Shown: positions 55,801-63,522 of the stretch, piece after piece | Numbering within the stretch: the stretch's first letter is position 1 | How the letters are laid out: the number at the start of each line of letters is the position of its first letter | Assembly: GCF_009002475.1 (NCBI RefSeq) | Contig: NZ_AP019860.1 | Span: 868,001 to 932,000 of the forward strand | From: Candidatus Uabimicrobium amorphum | GTDB lineage: Bacteria; Planctomycetota; Uabimicrobiia; Uabimicrobiales; Uabimicrobiaceae | Direction: 5' to 3' | DNA length: 64,000 nucleotides | The notes under the pieces: generated by a model | Database searches by the model: none | What the model saw: the letters and a program-made list of their open reading frames with translations, nothing else | Told to the model about the DNA's origin: nothing | Program-made: the position numbers and the translations under genes

Positions 55801-56266
55801 GAAAGATGCATCGGTATATGAAAAATACAAAAATATTTCTGCTGAAAATCCATTGTACCAACAACGCACATCATACTTGATTAGTGTAAATGAACTAGCG
55901 AACAAAATCAAACAGACCGATCCTAACAAGGCAATCGAGATGCTAGAAGATGCACTGCGTTCTAGTAGTAACAATGCTTTGAAACAAAAAGCAAAAGGGC
56001 ATTTACTTCTAAGTGAAATTTACCGCAACAAAGATGAACACGAAAAAGCAATTGAAAATTGTAAGTATGCCATAAGTGAAGCCCCTTCTTGGTATCGACC
56101 ATACTTAATTTTAGGTGAAATTTACGAACAACAAAAAAATTACACCGAAGCTCTAAAATATTACAGTTTTGCTTGGCCTCTTGTTGCTGAAAACGCAAAT
56201 GACAAAGAAGATTTTGTGAGCGCTAAGATCAAAGAAATTGAGAGAAAACTCGATTCCGTTGATTAA
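52814..56266 (+). CDS. Ser/Thr kinase with TPR exterior and DFS motif
   Basis: The 1150-residue protein has an N-terminal helical domain (1-80) and a kinase domain (97-370) with ASGAMG loop, VALKII, HRDVKPAN (219) and GTPYYMSPEQ. The Mg-binding motif reads DFS (242) instead of DFG. One membrane helix lies at about 396-416, then a large periplasmic or paryphoplasmic region (430-1150) of TPR-like helical pairs (FHKGLCLKKQALYQEAIDEF, KYEEAFNYYSHAFW, KAIENCKYAISEAPSWYRPY). TPRs probably sense or scaffold partner proteins. The Gly-to-Ser change may slow or alter activation but the catalytic Asp is kept. It follows the previous kinase by 120 bases with a weak ribosome-binding site. Confidence 0.9.
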   Translation: MNNTIEQEIEKLEKNYIRILQQQKFVEPQVLENVLQEYKNLKSQNPKLELPDFLLEKNVINKMQHRAIVKKLRDYVKNDQSSNFTPVKKKSYKSYGPYKIMERVASGAMGVIYKAEDTRDGGIVALKIIRDGGDAKKIRKERFDREARSALMVKSPGVVTIRDSGEINNIPFIAMDFVEGSTLDEYWEELENKDINEAVRIGIIIARALAHIHKAGIIHRDVKPANVLMDCTIDPPFPMITDFSLAMITDPLEKKLTQTGVAVGTPYYMSPEQTFGIREDIGPHTDTYSLGAVLYEMLCNNPPFKAKSIRELYHKIQKQQPTSLMKRNPKIPPILEQIIFKALEKKTTTRYKSCDDFADVMEKYLKGEDVVLEKPGFSTQVNKFINSHYRVIRKGTLAAMVFAIITMSAILIFGKKNNGGTHVFVNKKSQVQEKLFSEEVVKAKRFLSFPSLNEKESSDYLDQALSTVNNAFDIYNPPLRLENLVWQANEYWVNEDPVKFWSQVEKWQKLPVDDFLIAISKSNEKDHFSRALAFFHIGYLNKALQATEKYHFEDELAKSLRARLQWSIGLRHKQAKAKLASLKNKIFTNSKGNFPLILAANSHFAEAHNLALKLVEENPENALWKLILGVIYKEIGLFRLAEEKLGQIDSPVALKNAALFHKGLCLKKQALYQEAIDEFRSILQEQPHSPQAFYELLACGIELGDGQLSEGIKNSVQRYAAKNLSKISDHLTYEQASLVYQFLHNEHGEYFTGFQKIENESSNLYYLKGLMALNHAKRGQPHLFNKAFLNFISALEMEPSHYKAAYEAARIKKMQKKYEEAFNYYSHAFWCAPNWKKRKGIYEEWMILAFQEQQYWHLGQFLHILRNELVANKASNFKQNWIRLCKKAQHELNDTLDLNNILPDKWLYLQNRAISYFLSTASVGSVNSKTLSDFLVRDRQNTAEAMLLKAMLLYLAGNHDEALKHIDRVSPEALASKGRFLKDEVAFLKIRILQQKKDASVYEKYKNISAENPLYQQRTSYLISVNELANKIKQTDPNKAIEMLEDALRSSSNNALKQKAKGHLLLSEIYRNKDEHEKAIENCKYAISEAPSWYRPYLILGEIYEQQKNYTEALKYYSFAWPLVAENANDKEDFVSAKIKEIERKLDSVD

Positions 56267-56300
56267 TGACATACGTGTCAATAAGATACAAAACTCTTAT

Positions 56301-56382
56301 GGTGTCATCCCTGACTTGATCAGGGACCCAGGCGTTTACAAATTGAATTTATATTGTGGATTTCTGCTTTCGCAGGAATGAC
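56301..56382 (+). repeat. Dispersed palindromic repeat, copy C
   Basis: Hairpins ATCCCTGACTTGATCAGGGA and TTCTGCTTTCGCAGGAA with the shared TTTACAAATTGAATTTATAT spacer. It starts 35 bases after the kinase stop, between codirectional genes. Confidence 0.8.
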
Positions 56383-56444
56383 GGCGCTCTAGGAAATTTC
56401 CGTCTTGATAAAACAACAGCGAGTTGTTGGGCACAACCAGTCTT

Positions 56445-57785
56445 ATGGAAAATATATATCACAAACTGTTAGGAGTCTCCAGTGAAATCACGGCTCCTAA
56501 CTACTACGAAATACTGGATATTCGGCCGCAAAATTTTACCGTAGAAGTGCTACAACAGAATTACAAACAGCAGCTACAAAAATTACAACGTCTGGGGAAT
56601 AACCCTAAATACAAAGAAGCTATTTTATTTCTCAAAAGTGAATTGCGCAAAGCGCGTAGCCAGCTCGAAAACATCGAGTCGCGAAATGCATATGATGCCA
56701 TCTTGCAGCAAAAAAAAATCGCAGAGCTTTCGCAAAAAATAGCTCTTTTCCGTATAAAAGGCTACATTGCTCCATCAGAATTTCGCTATTTGCAAAAAAT
56801 AGCACGCGAAGAGAAAATTCCTCAAAAGCAACTGAGCAATTTAGTAGGAAAAACATCAAAACCAAAAACGCATTTTAAATACAAAGATGTGTTGTATGTG
56901 TTTCTGTTACTGGGAACATTGTTGTTTTATAATAGGGAATATATTTTCCAGTGGAACGACGTGACAGAAACAAAAGCCAAACAAAAAGTTAAACAACAAC
57001 AGAAGAGTTTTCCCGATCCTTCGAATATTCCTCCGCATATGATATATATACCAGGCGGTTATTTTTATATGGGGTATTCCGAAGGAAATTACGATGAAAG
57101 GCCGTCACGGAAAGTTTACTTAGATGCTTTTTACATAAGTAAATATGAAGTGACAAACGCTGATTATTATAACTTTGTGAAAGACACAAATTATTCAATA
57201 CCATATACAAAAAAACGAGAATCAATATATCAAAACTTTAATTGGAACCCTCTTACCAGCAAATATCCGCGTGGAAAAAAAGATCATCCTGTGGTTTTGG
57301 TAAGTTGGGAAGAAGCAAATTCTTATTGTAAGTGGTTATCACAAAAATTGCATTTAAATGTAGCTCTGCCAACAGAAGCTCAATGGGAAAAAGCAGCTAG
57401 AGGTGAAGCGGAGCTTTCGCAGTATCCTTGGGGACCTTTTGCCGAATCTGACACATTTTACGCAAACTATAGCGTTCATGAAGATGGTTTTGCACAAACA
57501 GCTCCCGTGAATTCATTTGTTCGCGGTTGCTCTCCATTTGGTTGTTATAATATGTCCGGTAATGTCGCTGAATGGTGTTTGGATGACTATAATCCTACAG
57601 CATACAGTACATTAAAAAATACTAATCCATTGTATGTAAACCACAATTCACAAAGAAAAGTGGTTCGTGGAGGTTCATGGGAAAACAAAATACACCAACT
57701 CCGAGTATCTAGTCGTAAATATCGCGCAAAGAACGAACGCAATATTCACACTGGATTTCGGTATGTCATTTTAATTTCGAAATGA
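56445..57785 (+). CDS. J-like plus SUMF1-domain membrane protein
   Basis: ATG 56445 (MENIYHKLLG) is chosen over an upstream TTG; no strong ribosome-binding site is visible for either. The 446 residues comprise a J-like domain (17-85; NYYEILDIRP...RNAYD, lacking the HPD tripeptide), a helical spacer, one membrane helix (about 148-165) and a C-terminal formylglycine-enzyme/SUMF1 domain (195-446; IPGGYFYMG, VSWEEANSYCKWLS, LPTEAQWEKAARG, GNVAEW, VVRGGSW). In true FGE the copper/active-site Cys pair follows RGGS; here the segment is ENKIHQLRVSSRKYRA without Cys, so it is not a sulfatase activator. Such domains appear as exterior sensors or ligand-binding modules, often with Hanks kinases. Confidence 0.85.
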   Translation: MENIYHKLLGVSSEITAPNYYEILDIRPQNFTVEVLQQNYKQQLQKLQRLGNNPKYKEAILFLKSELRKARSQLENIESRNAYDAILQQKKIAELSQKIALFRIKGYIAPSEFRYLQKIAREEKIPQKQLSNLVGKTSKPKTHFKYKDVLYVFLLLGTLLFYNREYIFQWNDVTETKAKQKVKQQQKSFPDPSNIPPHMIYIPGGYFYMGYSEGNYDERPSRKVYLDAFYISKYEVTNADYYNFVKDTNYSIPYTKKRESIYQNFNWNPLTSKYPRGKKDHPVVLVSWEEANSYCKWLSQKLHLNVALPTEAQWEKAARGEAELSQYPWGPFAESDTFYANYSVHEDGFAQTAPVNSFVRGCSPFGCYNMSGNVAEWCLDDYNPTAYSTLKNTNPLYVNHNSQRKVVRGGSWENKIHQLRVSSRKYRAKNERNIHTGFRYVILISK

Positions 57786-57794
57786 GGTTATCAT

Positions 57795-59309
57795 ATGAGC
57801 AAATTTACAGAACTATTAAATGTTCTTACCGAAAAACACTTGTTAGGGTCGAGTGTCGAGGTATTATGGTGGGACCAAGAAACATACCTACCTGAAAATG
57901 CCTTTGCATTTCGCGGCGAACAAGTGTCTTTGCTTTCTAAACTAAAGCACGAGCGTTTTACAAGCAAAGCAACGGGAGACATAATAAATAGGTTATACGA
58001 AGAGTTACAAAGTAAACCCGAAAATTTTGATCATGAACAAAGTGTGATCATTCGATGTGCGCATCGCGATTACACCAAGTTGACAAAGTTACCTGCTAGT
58101 TTTATTGCCGAGCAAAGTCAGGCAATTTCAAAATCAATGAGCGCGTGGCTAAAAGCAAGAGAGCAAAAAGATTTTGCTATTTTTGCCCCACATTTAGAAA
58201 AAGTAATTGAGTTAGCTATTCAAAAGTCAAGATATATTGATAGTTCTCAACATCCATATGACGTAGCCCTGGATGAATATGAACCTGGATTTACCGTAAA
58301 CAAGTTGGATGTATTGTTTGCGGGAATAAAAAAAGCTTTGATTCCTACTTTGCCGAAAGTTTTGGCACATCAAAACGAGCAAAAAAGCGTTACGCTTACT
58401 GGTTGTTTTGATGTAGAAAAGCAAAAACAATTCGTCAATGAAGTTCTCAAAGATCTTGGTTTTGATTTTTCTTCGGGACGAATGGATTTATCTGTTCATC
58501 CTTTTGCGATCACTCTAGGTCCTGAAGATGTTCGCGTTACAAGTCGTTTTAACAATACTGGTATCGAAGGTATATACTCAAGTATACATGAGTGTGGTCA
58601 CGGACTTTATGAACAAGGTCTAAACAAGAAATACCCAGGCACGGGGCTTGCAGAAGCAACTTCCATAGGTGTGCATGAATCACAGTCGCGTTTTTGGGAA
58701 GTTTTTGTTGGTCGTGAAAAACCTTTTATTACCAGATATTTACCACGTCTTCAAGAACTATTTCCTCACTTGAAGCATTTGTCGGAACAAGATTTTTACC
58801 GCGCAATAAACCATGTAAATGCTAGTCCGACACGCATTGGTGCTGATGAAATAAGCTATCACTTACACATTACCTTGCGTTATGAGATGGAGCGCGATTT
58901 ATTCAATGGAGACATCAAGGTCAAAGATGTTCCTGAAGTATGGAGTGGCAAAATTAGAGACTATCTCGGTGTAGAAGTCAAAGACGATCTCCAAGGCGCT
59001 TTACAAGATATCCACTGGGCTCAATCACTTCTTGGATATTTCCCAACCTATACGATAGGTAGTATGTACGCAGCACAGTTTCTGACAACAATGTATAAGG
59101 AAATTAGTGATTTTGACCAAAATATCACCAGCGGAAATTTCCATCCGTTGTACAACTGGTTGGCAAAAAACATATTTAGCGCTGGTCGTTCAGTAAACGG
59201 TCCGGAACTCATCGAAAATGTAACAGGGGAAGAGGTATCCGAAAAATATCTCCTTGGACATTTACAAAGAAAATGGTCTGATGATATGGAAGTTAGCTGT
59301 GCCGGTTGA
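57795..59309 (+). CDS. M32 metallocarboxypeptidase (Taq type)
   Basis: The 504-residue cytoplasmic enzyme removes C-terminal residues from peptides. It matches the thermostable carboxypeptidase Taq family in length and motifs: the zinc site HECGH at 265-269 in SSIHECGHGLYEQG, the HESQSR motif at 294, an N-terminal helical lid (LWWDQETYLP) and DEISYHLHI/RYEMERDLF near 360-375. The GAGG site lies 8 bases before ATG 57795. It follows the SUMF1 gene after 9 bases but its metabolic role seems independent. Confidence 0.93.
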   Translation: MSKFTELLNVLTEKHLLGSSVEVLWWDQETYLPENAFAFRGEQVSLLSKLKHERFTSKATGDIINRLYEELQSKPENFDHEQSVIIRCAHRDYTKLTKLPASFIAEQSQAISKSMSAWLKAREQKDFAIFAPHLEKVIELAIQKSRYIDSSQHPYDVALDEYEPGFTVNKLDVLFAGIKKALIPTLPKVLAHQNEQKSVTLTGCFDVEKQKQFVNEVLKDLGFDFSSGRMDLSVHPFAITLGPEDVRVTSRFNNTGIEGIYSSIHECGHGLYEQGLNKKYPGTGLAEATSIGVHESQSRFWEVFVGREKPFITRYLPRLQELFPHLKHLSEQDFYRAINHVNASPTRIGADEISYHLHITLRYEMERDLFNGDIKVKDVPEVWSGKIRDYLGVEVKDDLQGALQDIHWAQSLLGYFPTYTIGSMYAAQFLTTMYKEISDFDQNITSGNFHPLYNWLAKNIFSAGRSVNGPELIENVTGEEVSEKYLLGHLQRKWSDDMEVSCAG

Positions 59310-59334
59310 TAAATACACTGTTTTAGATAAAAAT

Positions 59335-59832
59335 ATGACAAAAGAGGAGCTCTCTAATTTAGAGAGGGCTCCTCTTTATTTTGTGCTAGACAATATACGT
59401 AGTGCCTTCAATGTCGGCTCGGCTTTTCGTACGGCAGATGCAGGTAGCATAGCGCAAATATGTATTTGTGGTATTTCCGCATATCCCCCAAATCGCAAAC
59501 TAGCCAAAACAGCATTGGGAGCTACAGATTCGGTCCCCTGGAAATATTATGATACAACAACCGAGGCCATTAAGGATTTAAAGTCTCAAGGGATAAATAT
59601 TTGTATTGTTGAATTGACAAGTCGTAGTGAGAATTTTTGGGAACACTCGTTTTCCAAACCCACAGCCCTTGTTTTTGGGCATGAAGTAACGGGAGTCAGT
59701 GAAGAAGCTTTAGAATTAGCGGATCATTTTGTTCACATTCCAATGCATGGCAAAAAATCCACGCTGAATGTTGCAACTTCTGTTGGAGTTGTAATGTTTG
59801 AAGTATTGCGACAGTGGAATGGTCCGAAGTAA
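59335..59832 (+). CDS. SpoU/TrmH-family RNA 2'-O-methyltransferase
   Basis: The SPOUT-fold methyltransferase acts on tRNA or rRNA ribose. ATG 59335 gives 165 residues starting shortly before the first motif (FVLDNIRSAFNVGSAFRTADA). Motif 2 (LVFGHEVTGVSEEAL) and motif 3 (HIPMHGKKSTLNVATSVGVVMFE), which form the knotted SAM site, are intact. A longer frame from 59254 would overlap the carboxypeptidase gene by 56 bases and is less likely. The first 16 codons contain a terminator-like hairpin (59341-59377). Confidence 0.88.
   Translation: MTKEELSNLERAPLYFVLDNIRSAFNVGSAFRTADAGSIAQICICGISAYPPNRKLAKTALGATDSVPWKYYDTTTEAIKDLKSQGINICIVELTSRSENFWEHSFSKPTALVFGHEVTGVSEEALELADHFVHIPMHGKKSTLNVATSVGVVMFEVLRQWNGPK
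59341..59377 (+). terminator. Terminator-like hairpin inside start of SpoU gene
   Basis: The arms AAAGAGGAGCTCTCT and AGAGAGGGCTCCTCTTT pair with a 2-base bulge around loop AATTT and are followed by ATTTTG. It lies in codons 3-15 of the methyltransferase gene and 32 bases after the carboxypeptidase stop, so it could terminate that gene's transcript. Confidence 0.5.
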
Positions 59833-59853
59833 GAAATATGAGGAGCACGCAAA

Positions 59854-62800
59854 ATGGTAGATTTTCATCCACAGAAAGTCGGCAGCGTATTTCATCTACA
59901 ACCTGGGCAGGAGATTGATGGCTATACAATTTTATCTGAGGTTAGTCGTGGTGGAATGGGAATTGTTTTTAAAGCCGAGGAAAAGAACTCGCAGCGGATA
60001 GTTGCCATCAAAATTATTTTTCAAAATCAAAGTAAAATTGCCAAAAGAAGGTTTCTTCGCGAAGCAGAGTTAGCAGCAAAACTACAACACAAAAGCATTG
60101 TTGAGGTTTACAATGCCGGAACTTTAGAGGGAAACTTGTATCTAGTGATGGAATATGTCGAAGGGGTCACCCTGGAAGACTGGAGTGAAAATCGCGACTG
60201 TTCTATGGAAGACGCTGTTGGTATTGTCTCACAGATCGCCGATGCCCTTGAATATGCACATCGCAAAAAAGTAGTCCACCGCGATGTAAAACCGTCAAAT
60301 ATAATGATCCAAAGAGATGGTACGGCAAAAATTATGGATTTTGGTTTGGCGAAAAGCGTCCATATTGGGGACTACAGCCTAACAAAAACCGGTGACATCA
60401 TCGGCACTCCAAGTTATATGGCACCAGAACTGCTCAAGCCTTCGCGATCGCGAGAAATAAATTATCAAGCGGATATATATTCTTTGGGAACGATTCTCTA
60501 TGAATTGCTGAGTGGACAGCAGATGATCCCGGGAAGGTCTGCCATGGAGATTATTTTTAATTTAGAACGTGCTGAAATTGTACCTCTGCGAAATTACATT
60601 CCCGAGTTGTCCGATGAGCTAGAAATTATTCAAAAGAAAGCGGTGGCTACCAAAGCGCAGCGCTACGAAACTATGCAGCTATTTGCTCACGATTTACATT
60701 GTTTCAAAGAAGGAAAAAAAGTAGGTACAAAACTACCCTTTGCGTGGAATAAACTGTATTTCCCTGTCGCGGTATTCAGTGCGTTGTTACTTCTTTTTGT
60801 CGTATATCGTGTCGTTTTTAGCTCGCAGAGCGTGGAAGTTGTCAATGTCGATAATACGTATTTTGAGGGGGCTGTGGCTTTTGAGAACAAACAATACCAA
60901 AAAGCCTTTGGTCTTTTTAAATCCATAGATAAGAAGCGTCCGATATTGCTATTTTACTTAGGAGCTTCTCTATACGAGCACGAAAAAAATAAGCGCAAAA
61001 TTACGGGGAAGGCTTACGACATAAAGCGAATTTTACAATATTTGCAAGGAGCATATACAAAAATCCCGCAACATTTAGAAACAAATTATTACTTAGCGCA
61101 GTTACATGGAGAAAACAAGAATTCCTCTCAAGCAAAACAACATTTGCAAAATTGCATTGAGATTGCTCCCAACGATCCACGTTACTATATAGATTTTGCA
61201 AAAATTTGTTATACAAATACCCTCGAAGATCCCGGTGAGGCTTTGCCGTGTTTTGAAAATTTGAAAAAAGCATTGAATCTAGATCCTGGTAATCTGGAGG
61301 CTGCGGATTTATTATTTCGTTTGTCGTTACGTGCGCCTCATTTTCAGGGATATAATTGGATGATTCTCGAGGAAATGTTTTTTTCACTAGAAAGCATAAA
61401 GCGACCGTTACTTTTCAGACCGTATGCCCAAAAAACAAAAGTGGAAACTTATCCCAAATACATAGAAGGATTAGTAAGATTAGACGAGCGTAGTGATGAT
61501 TTTTACTTGTACTTGGCTTCTGTTGCCTATATTGAAAACAAGCCGATAAATTCATCGCAAGCTACAGAAGGTATGAATAGTTTTTCGAAAGTATTGGCTG
61601 ATCGAGAACGCGATGCTTTTGTGCGCTTTTTGGCCGCTCGCTCCCTTGGTGATTTAGGTAAATTTGAGTTACTCGCTTCGCACTTTGATAAAATGGACGG
61701 AGATACGGTTGGAAAAATAGTGGTGAGTAACATACTCAGCCAACATCAAATTTCCATAGATATGGATAAAGTTCTAAGTGGTTTTAAAGAGATTATGTTG
61801 CGTAAAGAACAAGAGCATTCGTTGCTGATGTCTCTCGTGGGACAAAGTTGTTACATTTACCATACGAAGTATGTTTCTCCTGTAAATGCAAAAAACAATG
61901 TGGAAACGATGCTTTTTAAGCTAATGGCAAGTAACATTCCAGATAATGCAAGACTGGCGGCGGCAGCAAGTGCCTTCTCTTTTGCTGCGGTAAATAATGA
62001 TCTAGGGCGGAAAGGGTACCGCACTTTAAAGAAGTTTTTGCAAGATAAAAACCCTACAAGGCGTCACTATGCTCACAGTTATTTGTGGAATAACAGCAAG
62101 TTCATAAAAGATAAAGATGAGTTTGTCAATCTATACAAAAGCGGCCTAAACGATAATGACGAAAACGTTAATATGATATGTCTTTCTTTTTTCGATAAGT
62201 ACATAAAAAAGGCTTCGATAAATAGAATTGCTCTGGATTTAAAAAGATTAGGATTAAGTCAAAAATCGCAAGAACTGACGTTGCGCGCCCTGTGCTTGTG
62301 GAATATTTCTCTACAGCCTGTCGAAGCGATTATCTCCATATTGGAAGAAAATCCACAAATGTCTCCTCTTACGCAGTGTATGATCGTGCGCTATTTTTCC
62401 ATTTGCGAATACATGAAAAAAAATCGTCCGGGAAGCTTTCCTCCTGGGTTAATGAAACTGTTGGCATATACTGCACGTAGCCAAAATCATTTTTTTCAAG
62501 CAAATATGTATTTCCTCATGGCGCTTTTTGTTCCTCAGTTGGTTATGGACGGAACAAGAAAGCATCCTGACACACAGGCAGGACTAATTAACGGATTGGG
62601 CTACTCTATGGGGTTATCGCGACAGGGACAATTTTTAAAAGACAACCTTGCGCGATACCTGTACGAACCACAGCCAACCATACGCCAAGCCGCCAATACC
62701 ATGATGGTCATGATATTAAATGACAACGAGAGAGCACAGTTTTGCAACTCATTGCAAAATAATCAGGATGCATTTGTACTTGCAGGAGCGAGCGATGGTT

Positions 62801-63522
62801 TTCACCGCATTATGCAATTGCGTTTGTCGTTGATGGATCTCAAGGATCCCGTCAAAATGCAAATGAAGATGATGAGGGTGGTAAATCCACAGCGTTATCG
62901 ACCGTATACGTTTGAAAAGAAATATGACAAATACGAAGTTGCTCTTCGAACAAGAAGCCGCTCGACTGAGAGCTATTTACAAAAAATGTATCAAGCAAAA
63001 AAGCTATACGAGCGACCTGTTTATCTATATGAAGAAGCTTTGCTTCTCATGGCGTCGAATCGAGATGCAAAGCCGAGCTTGCGTAGAGCAATTGACTTGG
63101 TACCAGACTTTTACCGGGCACGAGTCACCCTTGCAGGAATTTTACAAAAAGAAGGGCGTGGTAAAGAAGCTTTTCTTTTGGTCGAAAACATTGTTGCAAA
63201 AATAGATAATCCTTATACATTACAGAAAATAGCACAACTTTTTAAGAAGCTAAGAAAGTACTCTCATGCGGAGATCGCTTACAAGAAACTTTGGGACTTA
63301 GACCCATATAAAAAAGAACGATTTTTAGATATTGTTCGTATCTTTTGTTTGCAAAAAAAACGTCAAGAAGCCCTTCGTTACGTAAGTTGGGGCGTAAAGA
63401 TGTTTAAGCGTAAGTACGCCACTACGGCAAGTTACGATGATATTATCGCACAAAGTGACTTTGCTGAAGACGAATTTAAGCTGATCTACAAGAGTTCTCA
63501 AATACAAAGGTTGCCCGAGTAA
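59854..63522 (+). CDS. Ser/Thr kinase with TPR and HEAT-like exterior
   Basis: The 1222-residue protein has the kinase domain near the N-terminus (23-285; VSRGGMG, VAIKII, HRDVKPSN at 142, DFGLA at 163, GTPSYMAPELL), one membrane helix (about 300-320) and a 900-residue exterior. Residues 335-480 look TPR-like (YLAQLHGENKNSSQAKQHLQ), 560-1000 consist of short helical repeats with HEAT/ARM flavour (RDAFVRFLAARSLGDLGKFE, DNARLAAAASAFSFAAV, PTIRQAANTMMVMI), and the end returns to TPR-like pairs. The architecture fits a receptor kinase whose alpha-solenoid binds proteins outside the inner membrane. GAGGAG precedes the ATG. Its TAA overlaps the next ATG. Confidence 0.92.
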   Translation: MVDFHPQKVGSVFHLQPGQEIDGYTILSEVSRGGMGIVFKAEEKNSQRIVAIKIIFQNQSKIAKRRFLREAELAAKLQHKSIVEVYNAGTLEGNLYLVMEYVEGVTLEDWSENRDCSMEDAVGIVSQIADALEYAHRKKVVHRDVKPSNIMIQRDGTAKIMDFGLAKSVHIGDYSLTKTGDIIGTPSYMAPELLKPSRSREINYQADIYSLGTILYELLSGQQMIPGRSAMEIIFNLERAEIVPLRNYIPELSDELEIIQKKAVATKAQRYETMQLFAHDLHCFKEGKKVGTKLPFAWNKLYFPVAVFSALLLLFVVYRVVFSSQSVEVVNVDNTYFEGAVAFENKQYQKAFGLFKSIDKKRPILLFYLGASLYEHEKNKRKITGKAYDIKRILQYLQGAYTKIPQHLETNYYLAQLHGENKNSSQAKQHLQNCIEIAPNDPRYYIDFAKICYTNTLEDPGEALPCFENLKKALNLDPGNLEAADLLFRLSLRAPHFQGYNWMILEEMFFSLESIKRPLLFRPYAQKTKVETYPKYIEGLVRLDERSDDFYLYLASVAYIENKPINSSQATEGMNSFSKVLADRERDAFVRFLAARSLGDLGKFELLASHFDKMDGDTVGKIVVSNILSQHQISIDMDKVLSGFKEIMLRKEQEHSLLMSLVGQSCYIYHTKYVSPVNAKNNVETMLFKLMASNIPDNARLAAAASAFSFAAVNNDLGRKGYRTLKKFLQDKNPTRRHYAHSYLWNNSKFIKDKDEFVNLYKSGLNDNDENVNMICLSFFDKYIKKASINRIALDLKRLGLSQKSQELTLRALCLWNISLQPVEAIISILEENPQMSPLTQCMIVRYFSICEYMKKNRPGSFPPGLMKLLAYTARSQNHFFQANMYFLMALFVPQLVMDGTRKHPDTQAGLINGLGYSMGLSRQGQFLKDNLARYLYEPQPTIRQAANTMMVMILNDNERAQFCNSLQNNQDAFVLAGASDGFHRIMQLRLSLMDLKDPVKMQMKMMRVVNPQRYRPYTFEKKYDKYEVALRTRSRSTESYLQKMYQAKKLYERPVYLYEEALLLMASNRDAKPSLRRAIDLVPDFYRARVTLAGILQKEGRGKEAFLLVENIVAKIDNPYTLQKIAQLFKKLRKYSHAEIAYKKLWDLDPYKKERFLDIVRIFCLQKKRQEALRYVSWGVKMFKRKYATTASYDDIIAQSDFAEDEFKLIYKSSQIQRLPE

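Noticed and set aside
56445..57785. Formylglycine-generating enzyme (sulfatase activator)
   Set aside because: The Cys pair expected after RGGS is absent, so only the fold is shared.
59254..59334. Upstream start for the SpoU methyltransferase
   Set aside because: It would overlap the carboxypeptidase gene by 56 bases and add residues not expected in the family.
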